A model generated the notes under the pieces. The model was not told where the DNA came from. It saw nothing but the letters and a program-made list of their open reading frames with translations, and searched no databases. From JALGWA01 sp964604955 (GTDB lineage Bacteria; Arandabacterota; Arandabacteria; Arandabacterales; JALGWA01), in NCBI GenBank assembly GCA_964604955.1, contig CAZSBE010000010.1, forward strand, positions 1 to 46,261: a DNA stretch of 46,261 bases. Direction: 5' to 3'. The first letter of the stretch is position 1. The number at the start of each line of letters is the position of its first letter. The position numbers and the translations under genes were made by a program. Shown here piece after piece: positions 26,387 to 34,686 of the stretch.

Positions 26387-28108
26387 ATGACGCGAAGCCT
26401 CTTGATCACTCTGTCCGCGATGTTGATCGCCGCGGGGGCGGCCGCCGCCGGCCGCGCCCGATCGGAAAGCGCTTTCAACGTAACGGGGAACGTGGTGCTT
26501 CCTGAAGAGGAGATCATCCGGGCGCTGGAGCGTGCCCGCTGCCCGGCGCCGGATTCGGCCTGCCTCAAGGCCATGTGCGACAGCGTAGCCTACCTTTACT
26601 GGTCCCTCGGGTACATAGACGTAAGGGTCACCTGCAACGAGGGCGCGGCCGGCGGGCCGGCCGGAGTAGACATAGTTGAAGGCGGGGCGAGTTCAATCGA
26701 GGCCGTGCTCATAGAAGGGGCTTCCGAAGGCGGCAGGGCGCTGATCGAGCCCTTCTTCATGCCGGTACTGGGAAAGCCCTTTTCGCCCGGGTCCTTCGAA
26801 GCGGCCATCGCGCGCTCTCTCTCGGCCTACGATGAAGCCGGCTTTCCGGTGGCGCGCATTACTCCCGAAGTGACGGCTTCGGGGGAGGCCGGCCTGGGGG
26901 TAATACTCAACGTCGACGAGGGGCCGAGAGCGACCATCGGCGCGGTGGAGTTCGGCGGGGCGGTCGCCACCAGGCACAACGTGCTGATGAGGGAGACCCG
27001 CCTCAGGGTCGGCGAGGCCTATGACGGCTCGAAGGTTCGGGCCGCAAGGCAGAGTCTCATGAGGCTTGGAGTCTTCGAAGAGGTCTCCGAGCCAGGCCTG
27101 AGCATCAATCCCGCGGACAGCAGCCTCATCGTGAGATTCGAGACGGTGGAGGCAAGGGCGAGCTTCCTGGAAGGCGCGGTGGCCTACGGGCCCACTCCCT
27201 CCGGTAATGAACTCTACGGGCAGATAGAGGTTGACCTGAGGAACATCGCGGGGACGTTGAGAAGGGCCGGGGTATACTGGATGAGACGGGGCAGCGGGCG
27301 CTCGGCCTGGGAGGTGCACTATCGCGAACCGCGGATATTCACGCTGCCCGTCGGCCTCGAGGCTACGATCGACTCGGACATCGATGAGGCGGCGTACGAA
27401 AGGCGCAGGCTCTCGTTGCGCCTGGTTCAGCCGCGCGGCAGGAGGCTGGAGCTCTCCGCCGGGTGGTTCCTGGCGAAAGTGCGCGAGGGACCGCTCACGG
27501 ATGACATCGAGGGGGCCGGGCCCAGGAGCTCATATGATGAAAACGGGTTCGACATCGGGCTCGCGTTTGACGGCACGGACCGGGTGATCAACCCCCGGAG
27601 AGGTTTCACCGGAAACGTCAGCCTCGAGTTCTCGTCCTTGAAGTGCGACGGCTGCGACGATCCCGACCGCACTGTACGATCCGGGACCGTAGGCGGCGGT
27701 TACCTCTTCGGCATAGCCGGCGACGCTGTCGGATTCCTGGCCGCGCGCTTTGAGGGCGTTGGTGCAGATGGCGGGGCCGTTCCGCCGTCCCATCTTATCA
27801 GGGTGGGAGGGGTGGAGAACCTGAGAGGCTATCCCGAAGAGTGGTTCGTCACGGACGAAGTGCTCGTGCTGACGGCCGAGCTGCGTTACATAGTAGGGCC
27901 GCATTCGAGGCTCTATCTGTTCGCCGACGCGGGCACGCTCCAGGACGCCGCGCATGATTTCGGCGACCCGGGCTCAGCGCTCGCAGGGTACGGTTTCGGG
28001 CTCACGACCGGATCGCGCATCGGCATCTTCAGCGTGGAGGTCGCGACTGCGCGGGGCGAGCCGCTCGCCGACGCCAAGCTCCACATCAAACTCACTCAGA
28101 GGTTCTAG
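26387..28108 (+). CDS. Omp85-superfamily protein (BamA/TamA-like)
   Basis: This 573-residue protein has a signal peptide (about 1-21), roughly three POTRA modules (about 28-265; for example FNVTGNVVLPEEEIIRALER and IGAVEFGGAVATRHNVLMRE) and a C-terminal 16-strand D15 barrel. The loop-6 signature lies at about 470-484 (VGGVENLRGYPEEWF), close to the VRGF/Y motif of the superfamily, and the chain ends with Phe. Omp85 proteins insert barrels into the outer membrane (BamA), export partners (TamA/TpsB) or form hybrid envelope complexes. It is shorter than BamA (about 800) and closest in size to TamA. As the last gene of the operon it may assemble or co-operate with the large barrel candidate upstream. 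Confidence 0.85.
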   Translation: MTRSLLITLSAMLIAAGAAAAGRARSESAFNVTGNVVLPEEEIIRALERARCPAPDSACLKAMCDSVAYLYWSLGYIDVRVTCNEGAAGGPAGVDIVEGGASSIEAVLIEGASEGGRALIEPFFMPVLGKPFSPGSFEAAIARSLSAYDEAGFPVARITPEVTASGEAGLGVILNVDEGPRATIGAVEFGGAVATRHNVLMRETRLRVGEAYDGSKVRAARQSLMRLGVFEEVSEPGLSINPADSSLIVRFETVEARASFLEGAVAYGPTPSGNELYGQIEVDLRNIAGTLRRAGVYWMRRGSGRSAWEVHYREPRIFTLPVGLEATIDSDIDEAAYERRRLSLRLVQPRGRRLELSAGWFLAKVREGPLTDDIEGAGPRSSYDENGFDIGLAFDGTDRVINPRRGFTGNVSLEFSSLKCDGCDDPDRTVRSGTVGGGYLFGIAGDAVGFLAARFEGVGADGGAVPPSHLIRVGGVENLRGYPEEWFVTDEVLVLTAELRYIVGPHSRLYLFADAGTLQDAAHDFGDPGSALAGYGFGLTTGSRIGIFSVEVATARGEPLADAKLHIKLTQRF

Positions 28109-28114
28109 CCGCGG

Positions 28115-28143
28115 TTGACTTGCCCGGCGGGGTAGCATATATT
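28115..28143 (+). promoter_or_regulatory. Sigma-70-type promoter of thiC-hutU-hutI
   Basis: TTGACT (28115-28120), 17 bases, TATATT (28138-28143), starting six bases after the stop of the Omp85 gene. Transcription should begin near 28150. The leader of about 38 bases has a GGGG-ATA-CCCC hairpin (28150-28160) and the ribosome site AAGGTGG. It is too short for a TPP riboswitch. Confidence 0.65.
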
Positions 28144-28187
28144 CGTGGTGGGGATACCCCGCAATCTCAGCTTTCAAGGTGGTGCTT

Positions 28188-29477
28188 ATGACTCAAATCG
28201 AAGCGGCCCGGAAGGGCATGATCACGGACGAGATGGCGGCCGTCGCGAAGGCCGAGGGCCGGCCCGCGGAGTTCATTCGCGAGGGCGTCGCCGGCGGCAG
28301 GATAGTGATTCCCGTCAGCGAGCTGAGGCGGGGAAAACACGCCGTCGGTATCGGAGAGGGCCTGAGGACAAAGGTGAACGCCAATATCGGCAGCTCGTCC
28401 GACGAGGCCGACACGGGTTTCGAGCTCGAGAAGCTCGAGGCGGCGGTGGAGGCGGGGACGGACGCGGTAATGGACCTCTCGACAGGCGGCGATATAGAGA
28501 CCATAAGAAAGGCGGTGCTGGAGGCGTCGCCGGTTACAGTCGGGACTGTTCCCATCTATGAGACCGCGATCAGGGTGATCAGGGCCGGGCGCCCCATGGT
28601 GGAGATGACGGCCGACGAGATACTCGGGACCATAGAGGACCAGGTCGCTTCGGGTGTCGATTTCATCACGGTCCACTGCGGCGTGACGCTGGAATCCCTG
28701 CGCAGGCTGGAAGAGTGCGGGCGGCTCACCGATGTCGTAAGCCGCGGCGGCTCCTTCACCCTGGAGTGGATGCACTATAACGGCAAGGAAAACCCGCTTT
28801 ATGAAAGATACGATGACCTCCTCGACATAGCCCGGAAGTATGACGCCACCCTGAGTCTCGGCGACGGGCTCCGGCCGGGTTCGCTCGAGGACGCCACCGA
28901 TCTGCTGCAGGTCAGCGAACTTGTGACCATAGGCGAGCTCGCGGCACGGGCCCGGAGGGCGGGAGTGCAGGCCATGGTCGAGGGCCCCGGCCACGTTCCT
29001 TTGAGCGAGGTCGAGGCCAACGTGATCATGCAGAAGAAGGTGTGCCGGGGCGCGCCCTTCTACGTGCTCGGGCCGATTGTCACGGACGTGAGCGCGGGCT
29101 TCGACCACATAGCCGCGGCAATAGGCGGAGCGGTGGCCGCGGCAGCCGGCGCGGACTTCCTATGCTATGTCACGCCGAGTGAGCATCTGAGGCTGCCGGA
29201 CGTCGACGACGTCCGCGAGGGAGTCGTGGCGCTCAGAGTGGCGGCGCATGCCGGCGACATAGCCAAGGACGTGCCCGGGGCGAGGGACTGGGACCGGGCC
29301 ATGTCGCATGCCCGGCAGGCTCTCGACTGGAACAGGATGCTCGAGTTGGCCATCTACCCGCCGCGCGCCAGGCAGCTCAGGGATAGCTCTGAGCCGAGCG
29401 ACATCGAGCTCTGCACCATGTGCGGCGAGTTCTGCGCCATGAAGAAGATGAAGAAAGTGGTGAAGAAGGCGGGCTGA
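28188..29477 (+). CDS. thiC: Phosphomethylpyrimidine synthase, short form
   Basis: This 429-residue radical-SAM enzyme converts aminoimidazole ribotide to the thiamine pyrimidine HMP-P. Recognisable segments include VNANIGSS, MDLSTGGDI, DFITVHCGVT, SRGGSF, EGPGHVPL and the cluster motif CTMCGEFCAMK near the C terminus. The Cys spacing is CX2CX3C, one residue shorter than the CX2CX4C of textbook ThiC. The length also matches the short ThiC group rather than the 600-residue form. The paralogous 5-hydroxybenzimidazole synthases (Bza) share this fold and cannot be excluded by eye. The ATG at 28188 follows AAGGTGG. No TPP riboswitch is visible, and it is followed by hutU, not by thiamine genes. 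Confidence 0.88.
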   Translation: MTQIEAARKGMITDEMAAVAKAEGRPAEFIREGVAGGRIVIPVSELRRGKHAVGIGEGLRTKVNANIGSSSDEADTGFELEKLEAAVEAGTDAVMDLSTGGDIETIRKAVLEASPVTVGTVPIYETAIRVIRAGRPMVEMTADEILGTIEDQVASGVDFITVHCGVTLESLRRLEECGRLTDVVSRGGSFTLEWMHYNGKENPLYERYDDLLDIARKYDATLSLGDGLRPGSLEDATDLLQVSELVTIGELAARARRAGVQAMVEGPGHVPLSEVEANVIMQKKVCRGAPFYVLGPIVTDVSAGFDHIAAAIGGAVAAAAGADFLCYVTPSEHLRLPDVDDVREGVVALRVAAHAGDIAKDVPGARDWDRAMSHARQALDWNRMLELAIYPPRARQLRDSSEPSDIELCTMCGEFCAMKKMKKVVKKAG

Positions 29478-29521
29478 CGCCCGGCAATACCGGGAGCGAT
29501 CCCGAACGTGAGGAGTCAAGC

Positions 29522-31180
29522 GTGGCATCAAGAGTGATACGAGCCCCCAGGGGGACGGAGCTCACGTGCAAGGGCTGGCAGCAGGAGGCGGCCCTGAGGA
29601 TGCTGATGAACAACCTGGACCCCGAAGTCGCCGAGCGGCCTGAAGACCTCATCGTGTACGGGGGGTCGGGCAAGGCGGCGCGCAACTGGGAGTCCTACGA
29701 CGCCATAGTGAGGACCCTAAGGGAACTCGAGGCGGACGAGACGATGCTGGTGCAGTCGGGAAAACCCGTGGGGGTGTTCAAGACCACGCCGGCAGCGCCG
29801 CGTGTGCTCATCGCCAACTCTCTGCTGGTGCCCGACTGGGCCACGTGGGAGCACTTCTGGGAACTGGAGGGCAAGGGACTCATCATGTACGGCCAGATGA
29901 CGGCCGGAAGCTGGATATATATAGGTACGCAGGGCATATTGCAGGGCACATACGAGACTCTTGCCGAGCTGGCGCGCCAGCATTTCGGCGGCTCGCTCAG
30001 GGGCAGGTTCGTTCTCACCGCCGGCATGGGCGGTATGAGCGGGGCGCAGCCGCTCGCGGTCACCATGAACGATGGCGTCTGCCTGGACGTGGAAGTCGAC
30101 AGGTCGCGCATCGAGAAGCGGCTCGACACCGCCTACTGCGATGTTATGACCGAGAGCCTCGACGAGGCCCTTGCGCTGGTGAAGGAGGCGGTCGGGAAGG
30201 GCGTTCCCAGGTCAATCGGCCTGTTAGGCAATGCTGCCGATACGCATCCCGAAATCCTGAGACGCGGCATGGTGCCGGACGTCGTCACCGACCAGACCTC
30301 CGCGCATGATCCTCTCGGGGGCTATGTCCCCAACGGGATGAGCCTGAAAGAGGCGCTGGACCTCAGGAAGAAGGACCCGGGTGAGTACGTGAAGCGGTCT
30401 ATGGAGGCCATGGCCGTTCACGTCAGGGCTATACTCGGTTTCAAAGACATGGGGGCCGTGGCCTTCGATTACGGCAACAACCTGAGGGGCCAGGCCAGGG
30501 ACGCCGGGGTGGAGAACGCCTTCGACTATCCCGGTTTCGTGCCCGCATATATAAGGCCGCTTCTGTGCCAGGGCAAGGGGCCCTTCCGCTGGGCCGCGCT
30601 CTCGGGGGATCCGGAGGACATCTACAGGACCGATGAGGCGGTGCTCGACGAGTTCCCAGGGGATGAGGCGCTCGCCAGGTGGATCAAGCTAGCCCGGGAG
30701 AAGGTCAAGTTCCAGGGGCTGCCGGCCAGGATCTGCTGGCTGGGCTACGGCGAGCGCGCCAGGTTCGGAAAGCGAATGAACGACCTGGTGAGGAGTGGAC
30801 AGGTGAAGGCCCCGATCGTGATCGGCCGGGACCATCTCGACAGCGGTTCGGTGGCGTCCCCCAACAGGGAAACCGAAGGCATGAAGGACGGAAGCGATGC
30901 CATCGCGGACTGGCCTATTCTCAATGCGCTCATCAATGCGGTAGGCGGGGCCACATGGGTCTCGGTGCATCACGGCGGCGGTGTCGGCATAGGGAAGTCC
31001 ATCCACGCCGGAATGGTAATCGTCGCCGATGGAACCGACGAAGCTGAGGCAAGGCTCCAGAGAGTATTGACGACCGATCCCGGCACGGGCGTGATGAGGC
31101 ATGCCGACGCCGGATACGATATCGCGATCAGGGTGGCGCGCGAGAGCGGAATCAAGATACCGATGCTGCCGCGGGAGTGA
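29522..31180 (+). CDS. hutU: Urocanate hydratase
   Basis: This 552-residue NAD-dependent enzyme of histidine degradation hydrates urocanate to imidazolonepropionate. Conserved blocks are LIVYGGSGKAARNWE, LTAGMGGMSGAQPLAV, DQTSAHDPLGGYVP, ICWLGYGERARFG (with the active-site Cys) and HHGGGVGIG. The length is normal. The GTG at 29522 is chosen because it follows GAGGAGTCAAG and the protein then begins with the usual basic stretch; an upstream in-frame ATG at 29420 lies inside thiC. The gap after thiC is 44 bases and holds a small CCCGG/CCGGG stem. It is four bases upstream of hutI. The first pathway enzyme, HutH, is not present here. Confidence 0.96.
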   Translation: MASRVIRAPRGTELTCKGWQQEAALRMLMNNLDPEVAERPEDLIVYGGSGKAARNWESYDAIVRTLRELEADETMLVQSGKPVGVFKTTPAAPRVLIANSLLVPDWATWEHFWELEGKGLIMYGQMTAGSWIYIGTQGILQGTYETLAELARQHFGGSLRGRFVLTAGMGGMSGAQPLAVTMNDGVCLDVEVDRSRIEKRLDTAYCDVMTESLDEALALVKEAVGKGVPRSIGLLGNAADTHPEILRRGMVPDVVTDQTSAHDPLGGYVPNGMSLKEALDLRKKDPGEYVKRSMEAMAVHVRAILGFKDMGAVAFDYGNNLRGQARDAGVENAFDYPGFVPAYIRPLLCQGKGPFRWAALSGDPEDIYRTDEAVLDEFPGDEALARWIKLAREKVKFQGLPARICWLGYGERARFGKRMNDLVRSGQVKAPIVIGRDHLDSGSVASPNRETEGMKDGSDAIADWPILNALINAVGGATWVSVHHGGGVGIGKSIHAGMVIVADGTDEAEARLQRVLTTDPGTGVMRHADAGYDIAIRVARESGIKIPMLPRE

Positions 31181-31184
31181 TGAA

Positions 31185-32492
31185 TTGGCCGCTGGCGATA
31201 CTACACTCATTGAGAACATAGACCAGCTTATTACATGCGAGCCGGAGCTCTACGGGTCCTCGGACCCCGGCGCCCCGGCTCTCGGCATTATTGAGAACGC
31301 CTCGGTCATGATAACGGGGGGCCGGATCAAGTGGGTGGGGCCGGCAGGCGACCCCGGCGCTACCGCGGCCGGCGGTGCGGAGGGTGGTGGGACTGCCGCC
31401 GGTGGTGCGGAGGGCGGATGCAGGACCATAGACGGTTCCGGCCTGGTCGCGCTTCCCGGCCTCGTGGACTGCCACACCCATGCCGTCTTCTACGGAACGC
31501 GCGAGCGCGAGTATGAGATGAGGATGAGGGGCGTGCCCTACATGGAGATAGCGCGGCGGGGCGGGGGCATTGCGTCCACCGTGTCGAGCGTGAGGTCGGC
31601 CTCGATAGACCAGCTCGTTGAAACCGCCCTGCCCAGGCTCGCGGCCATGCTGCGGCAGGGCACCACGACCGTCGAGATAAAGAGCGGCTACGGTCTCGAC
31701 CTCGAGAACGAACTCAAGCAGCTGGAGGCCATAAGAAGGGTCGGAGAGGCCGCGGCGCCCGACGTGGTGCCGACCTTCCTGGGTGCGCACGAATTCCCGC
31801 CGGAGTTCAGGAACGACCGCCGCGGGTACATCGACCTCATCATAGGAGAAATGCTCCCCGCGGTGAGCGAGCGCGCTCTGGCCGAGTTCTGCGACGTTTT
31901 CTGCGAGGAGGGCGTTTTCACCGCAGACGAGTCCCGCGAGATCCTGCTTGCCGCCCGGGACCGGGGCCTCAAGCCCAAAATACATGCCGATGAATTCGTC
32001 GATTCGGGCGGCGCCCTCGTCGCCGGCGAGGTCGGAGCTGTAAGCGCCGAGCACCTGTACGCCGCGTCACGGGAGGGCCTCGAAGCCATGGTGGAGGCCG
32101 GAACGGTGGCCGTGCTGCTTCCGGGCGTCAGCATCGGCCTCGGCAAGTGCGAATTCGCGGATGCCAGGGGCATGATCGACATGGGTCTCGATGTCGCCAT
32201 CGGCACCGATTTCAACCCCGGCTCGTCCATGACCCAATCGCTCGGCCTGATGTCCAGCCTGGCGTGTTCCTACATGAGGCTCACGCCCGAAGAGGCCGTG
32301 CTCGCGCTTACCCTGAAGGCCGCCAGGGCCCTGGGCCGGCAGGCGAGCATCGGCAGCATCAGGCCCGGCAAGCTGGGAGACGTGGTTCTCTTCGACATAC
32401 CCGACTTCCGGTACATCCCTTATCACTTCGGCGGGGATAAGGTCCGAACCGTCATCAAGAACGGGACCGTCGCCTACGAAAGGCCATTTTAG
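31185..32492 (+). CDS. hutI: Imidazolonepropionase with a Gly/Ala-rich insertion
   Basis: This 435-residue amidohydrolase-fold enzyme opens the imidazolone ring to N-formimino-glutamate, the third step of histidine degradation. Metal and catalytic motifs are GLVDCHTHAVFYGTRERE, KSGYGLDLENE, KIHADEFVDSGGA and IGTDFNPGSSMTQ. The TTG at 31185 is the start, giving MAAGDTTLIENIDQL. Between the small beta domain and the barrel there is an unusual stretch (about residues 59-78) made of two copies of a ten-residue [AG]TAAGGAEGG unit, coded by a 30-base tandem repeat. Most family members have only a short loop here. It lies on a surface loop away from the active site, so activity is probably unaffected. 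Confidence 0.95.
   Translation: MAAGDTTLIENIDQLITCEPELYGSSDPGAPALGIIENASVMITGGRIKWVGPAGDPGATAAGGAEGGGTAAGGAEGGCRTIDGSGLVALPGLVDCHTHAVFYGTREREYEMRMRGVPYMEIARRGGGIASTVSSVRSASIDQLVETALPRLAAMLRQGTTTVEIKSGYGLDLENELKQLEAIRRVGEAAAPDVVPTFLGAHEFPPEFRNDRRGYIDLIIGEMLPAVSERALAEFCDVFCEEGVFTADESREILLAARDRGLKPKIHADEFVDSGGALVAGEVGAVSAEHLYAASREGLEAMVEAGTVAVLLPGVSIGLGKCEFADARGMIDMGLDVAIGTDFNPGSSMTQSLGLMSSLACSYMRLTPEEAVLALTLKAARALGRQASIGSIRPGKLGDVVLFDIPDFRYIPYHFGGDKVRTVIKNGTVAYERPF
31359..31418 (+). repeat. Two-copy 30-bp tandem repeat inside hutI
   Basis: Copies at 31359-31388 and 31389-31418 differ at a few, mostly synonymous, positions and encode ATAAGGAEGG and GTAAGGAEGG. The unit length is a multiple of three, so copy-number change would keep the frame. 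Confidence 0.8.
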
Positions 32493-32639
32493 GACGCCTC
32501 AGGCATTGCTCAAGAACCCTGCGCCTCGGGCCGAACTATAGACTTGAGAGAACACGGGTGGGGGCGTGTGCGAATTAAGTGCCTTGAACGCGCCCGGGAT
32601 CAAAACACTACATCATTAGGTAGCGCGGGAGGTTAATCT

Positions 32640-33758
32640 GTGTCAGGAATCCTCGAGATAAGAAAGCTGGCACACGAGTACGTCCAGAACGGCGAACTCG
32701 ACAAGGCCCTGTCTGAGTATTCCAAGCTCCTCAAGACGGACTCCGTGGACCCCAACATCTACAATCTCATGGGCGACGTCTATTATAAGAAGAGCGAGGC
32801 GGATGAGGCGTTCAAGCATTACAATGAGGCCGTGCAGCGTTACAGCAGCGAGAGCCTCTACAGTAACGCGATCGCCGTCTGCCGGAAAATGCTGCGCCTC
32901 AATCCCGAGTATCATGAGGCGACCAGGATGCTGGGGGACCTCTATCTGGAGCAGAGCTTCACCGGGGAGGCCATCGGCTATTTCCTTGAGTACGCCGAGA
33001 AACTCGTGGCGCAGGGTGATATGGAAAACGCCGCGGAGGCCCTGAAGCGGGTCATTGAAACGGCCCCGGGAAAAGTCAATGTCCGGGAGCAGCTGGCCAA
33101 TGTCTATGCCGAACTCGGAATGGCCGACGAGGCGAGGAGCGAGCTCATAGCAGCCAGCGACATACACAGGGACAAGGGCGACCACACCAAGTCGGCCCAG
33201 CTGCGTGCCAGGGCCATGGAGCTTGGAGGCGGTGAGGACGTCGAAGAGGCGGTCGTCACCACCGACGGCGAGCAGAACGACAGGGTGGAAGTAGTGCACA
33301 AGCGCATCGGTCTGGCGCATCATGTGCCCCTGAGCGTGGACGAGATACTGACAAGCTTCCGGGAGGAAGTGAAGCGGGCCATCGGCGAAGAGGACTACCA
33401 GAGCCATTACGACCTTGGTCTTTCCTACCTGGACCTCGGCTTCCTCGACGAGGCCCTCGCTGAATTCGGAGTCGCCCGGAGAAGCCCCGACCTCGAGCTC
33501 AAGAGCATCGAGATGGCGGGCAAGTGCTTCGTGGACAGGGGAGATATCGAACTCGCCATAGAGGAACTCGAGTCCGCGATGGACACGTGCGAGATCTCCC
33601 CGGAGGACTGCCTGGGCCTCAAATATAATCTGGCCGAGGCATACGAAAGGATTGGCCAATCCGACCGGGCCAAGGTATTATATGGGGAGATACTGAAGAT
33701 AGATGACTCTTACCGTGATGTGACGGAACGCATCGCAGTACTCGGAGCGACGGAGTAG
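32640..33758 (+). CDS. Tetratricopeptide-repeat protein
   Basis: This 372-residue soluble protein has no signal peptide. It is made almost entirely of TPR helices: early units at about 5-75 (ELDKALSEYSKLLKTD, IYNLMGDVYYKK), more at 80-185 (EATRMLGDLYLEQ, VREQLANVYAELG), an acidic linker at about 198-225, and a second block at 250-365 (YDLGLSYLDLGFLDEALAEF, YNLAEAYERIGQSDRAKVLY). TPR superhelices are protein-binding scaffolds, so no enzymatic role is expected. The GTG at 32640 follows GGGAGG. The 147-base gap before it has a possible TTGAAC box at 32584 but no convincing -10. The PHP gene starts five bases after its stop, so the two are an operon. The partner is unknown. Confidence 0.85.
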   Translation: MSGILEIRKLAHEYVQNGELDKALSEYSKLLKTDSVDPNIYNLMGDVYYKKSEADEAFKHYNEAVQRYSSESLYSNAIAVCRKMLRLNPEYHEATRMLGDLYLEQSFTGEAIGYFLEYAEKLVAQGDMENAAEALKRVIETAPGKVNVREQLANVYAELGMADEARSELIAASDIHRDKGDHTKSAQLRARAMELGGGEDVEEAVVTTDGEQNDRVEVVHKRIGLAHHVPLSVDEILTSFREEVKRAIGEEDYQSHYDLGLSYLDLGFLDEALAEFGVARRSPDLELKSIEMAGKCFVDRGDIELAIEELESAMDTCEISPEDCLGLKYNLAEAYERIGQSDRAKVLYGEILKIDDSYRDVTERIAVLGATE

Positions 33759-33763
33759 CCTTC

Positions 33764-34585
33764 TTGGAAGACCTTTTCGACCTTCACGTACATACAACCT
33801 TCTCCGACGGCGATATGTCCCCGGAGGAGGTCGTAGAGGCGGCCTGCCAGGCCGGGCTCGCGGGCATTGCGATAGCCGACCACGACGAAGTGGCGGGCAT
33901 CGACCCGGCCATCGAGGCCGGGAAGGCCTGCAACCTCAAGATTATCCCTGCAGTCGAGTTCAGCACCTATGAGGGCAAGGCCGATATTCACATTCTGGGC
34001 TACCTTCTGGATACCAAGAACGAGAAACTCCTGGAGCATCTCGCCAAGTTCAGAGAGGTGAGGCTCAACCGCGGGATAAAGATGGTCGAGAGGCTGCGCG
34101 ACATGGGTGTCGATGTCGAGGTGGATTCGGTGCTCGAGATCGCGGGCGACGGCGCGGTAGGCCGGCCCCATATTGCCCAGGCGCTTCTGAGGAGCGGCGC
34201 CATTGAGAACTATGAGGAAGCCTTCCGGAAGTACATCGGTTTCCATTCGCCCGCATACGTTCAGAAATACCAGCTCAGGCCGAGCGAGGCCTTCGAGATA
34301 ATCATCGAAGCGAACGGCGTGGGGGTGCTCGCCCACCCCGGCACTCTCAAGCGGGATGATCTCATCCCGGGCTTCGTTGCCGCGGGTATGAGGGGAATAG
34401 AGGTTTATCATCCCAAGCATAATAAGTGGCTGGCCGACCATTATCTTCAGATTACCGAGAAGCTCGGCCTGGTGGCGACGGGCGGGTCCGATTCGCACGG
34501 CCGCAAGGACGGTTCGCTTCTGCTGGGTTCCTCAGCGGTGCCCGGTTCTGTGGTTGAAGCCCTCGAGCGGGCCAGGTCCTACTAG
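33764..34585 (+). CDS. PHP-domain metal-dependent phosphoesterase (RNase AM/YciV-like)
   Basis: This 273-residue protein consists of a complete PHP domain: DLHVHTTFSDG, AIADHDEVAGI, AVEFSTYEG, DIHILGY, GRPHIAQAL, GVLAHPG and GGSDSHG supply the His, Asp and Glu residues of the trinuclear metal site. This arrangement, with the insert between RPHIAQAL and VLAHPG, is typical of the YciV/TrpH group. E. coli YciV (RNase AM, Rnm) removes 5' nucleotides from RNA, and relatives hydrolyse pAp. The TTG start at 33764 gives MEDLFDLHVH. The adjacent TPR gene is probably co-transcribed. Substrate choice (RNA ends or nucleotide phosphates) cannot be settled from sequence. Confidence 0.9.
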   Translation: MEDLFDLHVHTTFSDGDMSPEEVVEAACQAGLAGIAIADHDEVAGIDPAIEAGKACNLKIIPAVEFSTYEGKADIHILGYLLDTKNEKLLEHLAKFREVRLNRGIKMVERLRDMGVDVEVDSVLEIAGDGAVGRPHIAQALLRSGAIENYEEAFRKYIGFHSPAYVQKYQLRPSEAFEIIIEANGVGVLAHPGTLKRDDLIPGFVAAGMRGIEVYHPKHNKWLADHYLQITEKLGLVATGGSDSHGRKDGSLLLGSSAVPGSVVEALERARSY

Positions 34586-34600
34586 GCCGCTTCATTGCCC

Positions 34601-34629
34601 TTGACACCCCGTAACACAGGCTTTAACAT
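34601..34629 (+). promoter_or_regulatory. Strong sigma-70-type promoter of the acetate-kinase-like operon
   Basis: Perfect -35 TTGACA (34601-34606), 17 bases, TAACAT (34624-34629). Transcription near 34636 gives a 51-base leader ending in GGAGGA before the ATG at 34687. Confidence 0.75.
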
Positions 34630-34686
34630 CCCTCTTGGCGCAAATGCAGGACGCACGCTTCTCATTCGTTTTCTGGAGGAATCTAC

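Noticed and set aside
28144..28187. TPP riboswitch before thiC
   Set aside because: The leader is only about 38 bases, and neither the CTGAGA nor the ACCTGATC-type element is present; just a small GGGG/CCCC hairpin.
32493..32639. Promoter for the TPR gene at TTGAAC (32584)
   Set aside because: The nearest acceptable -10 would need a 19-base spacer and matches poorly, so no promoter was annotated.
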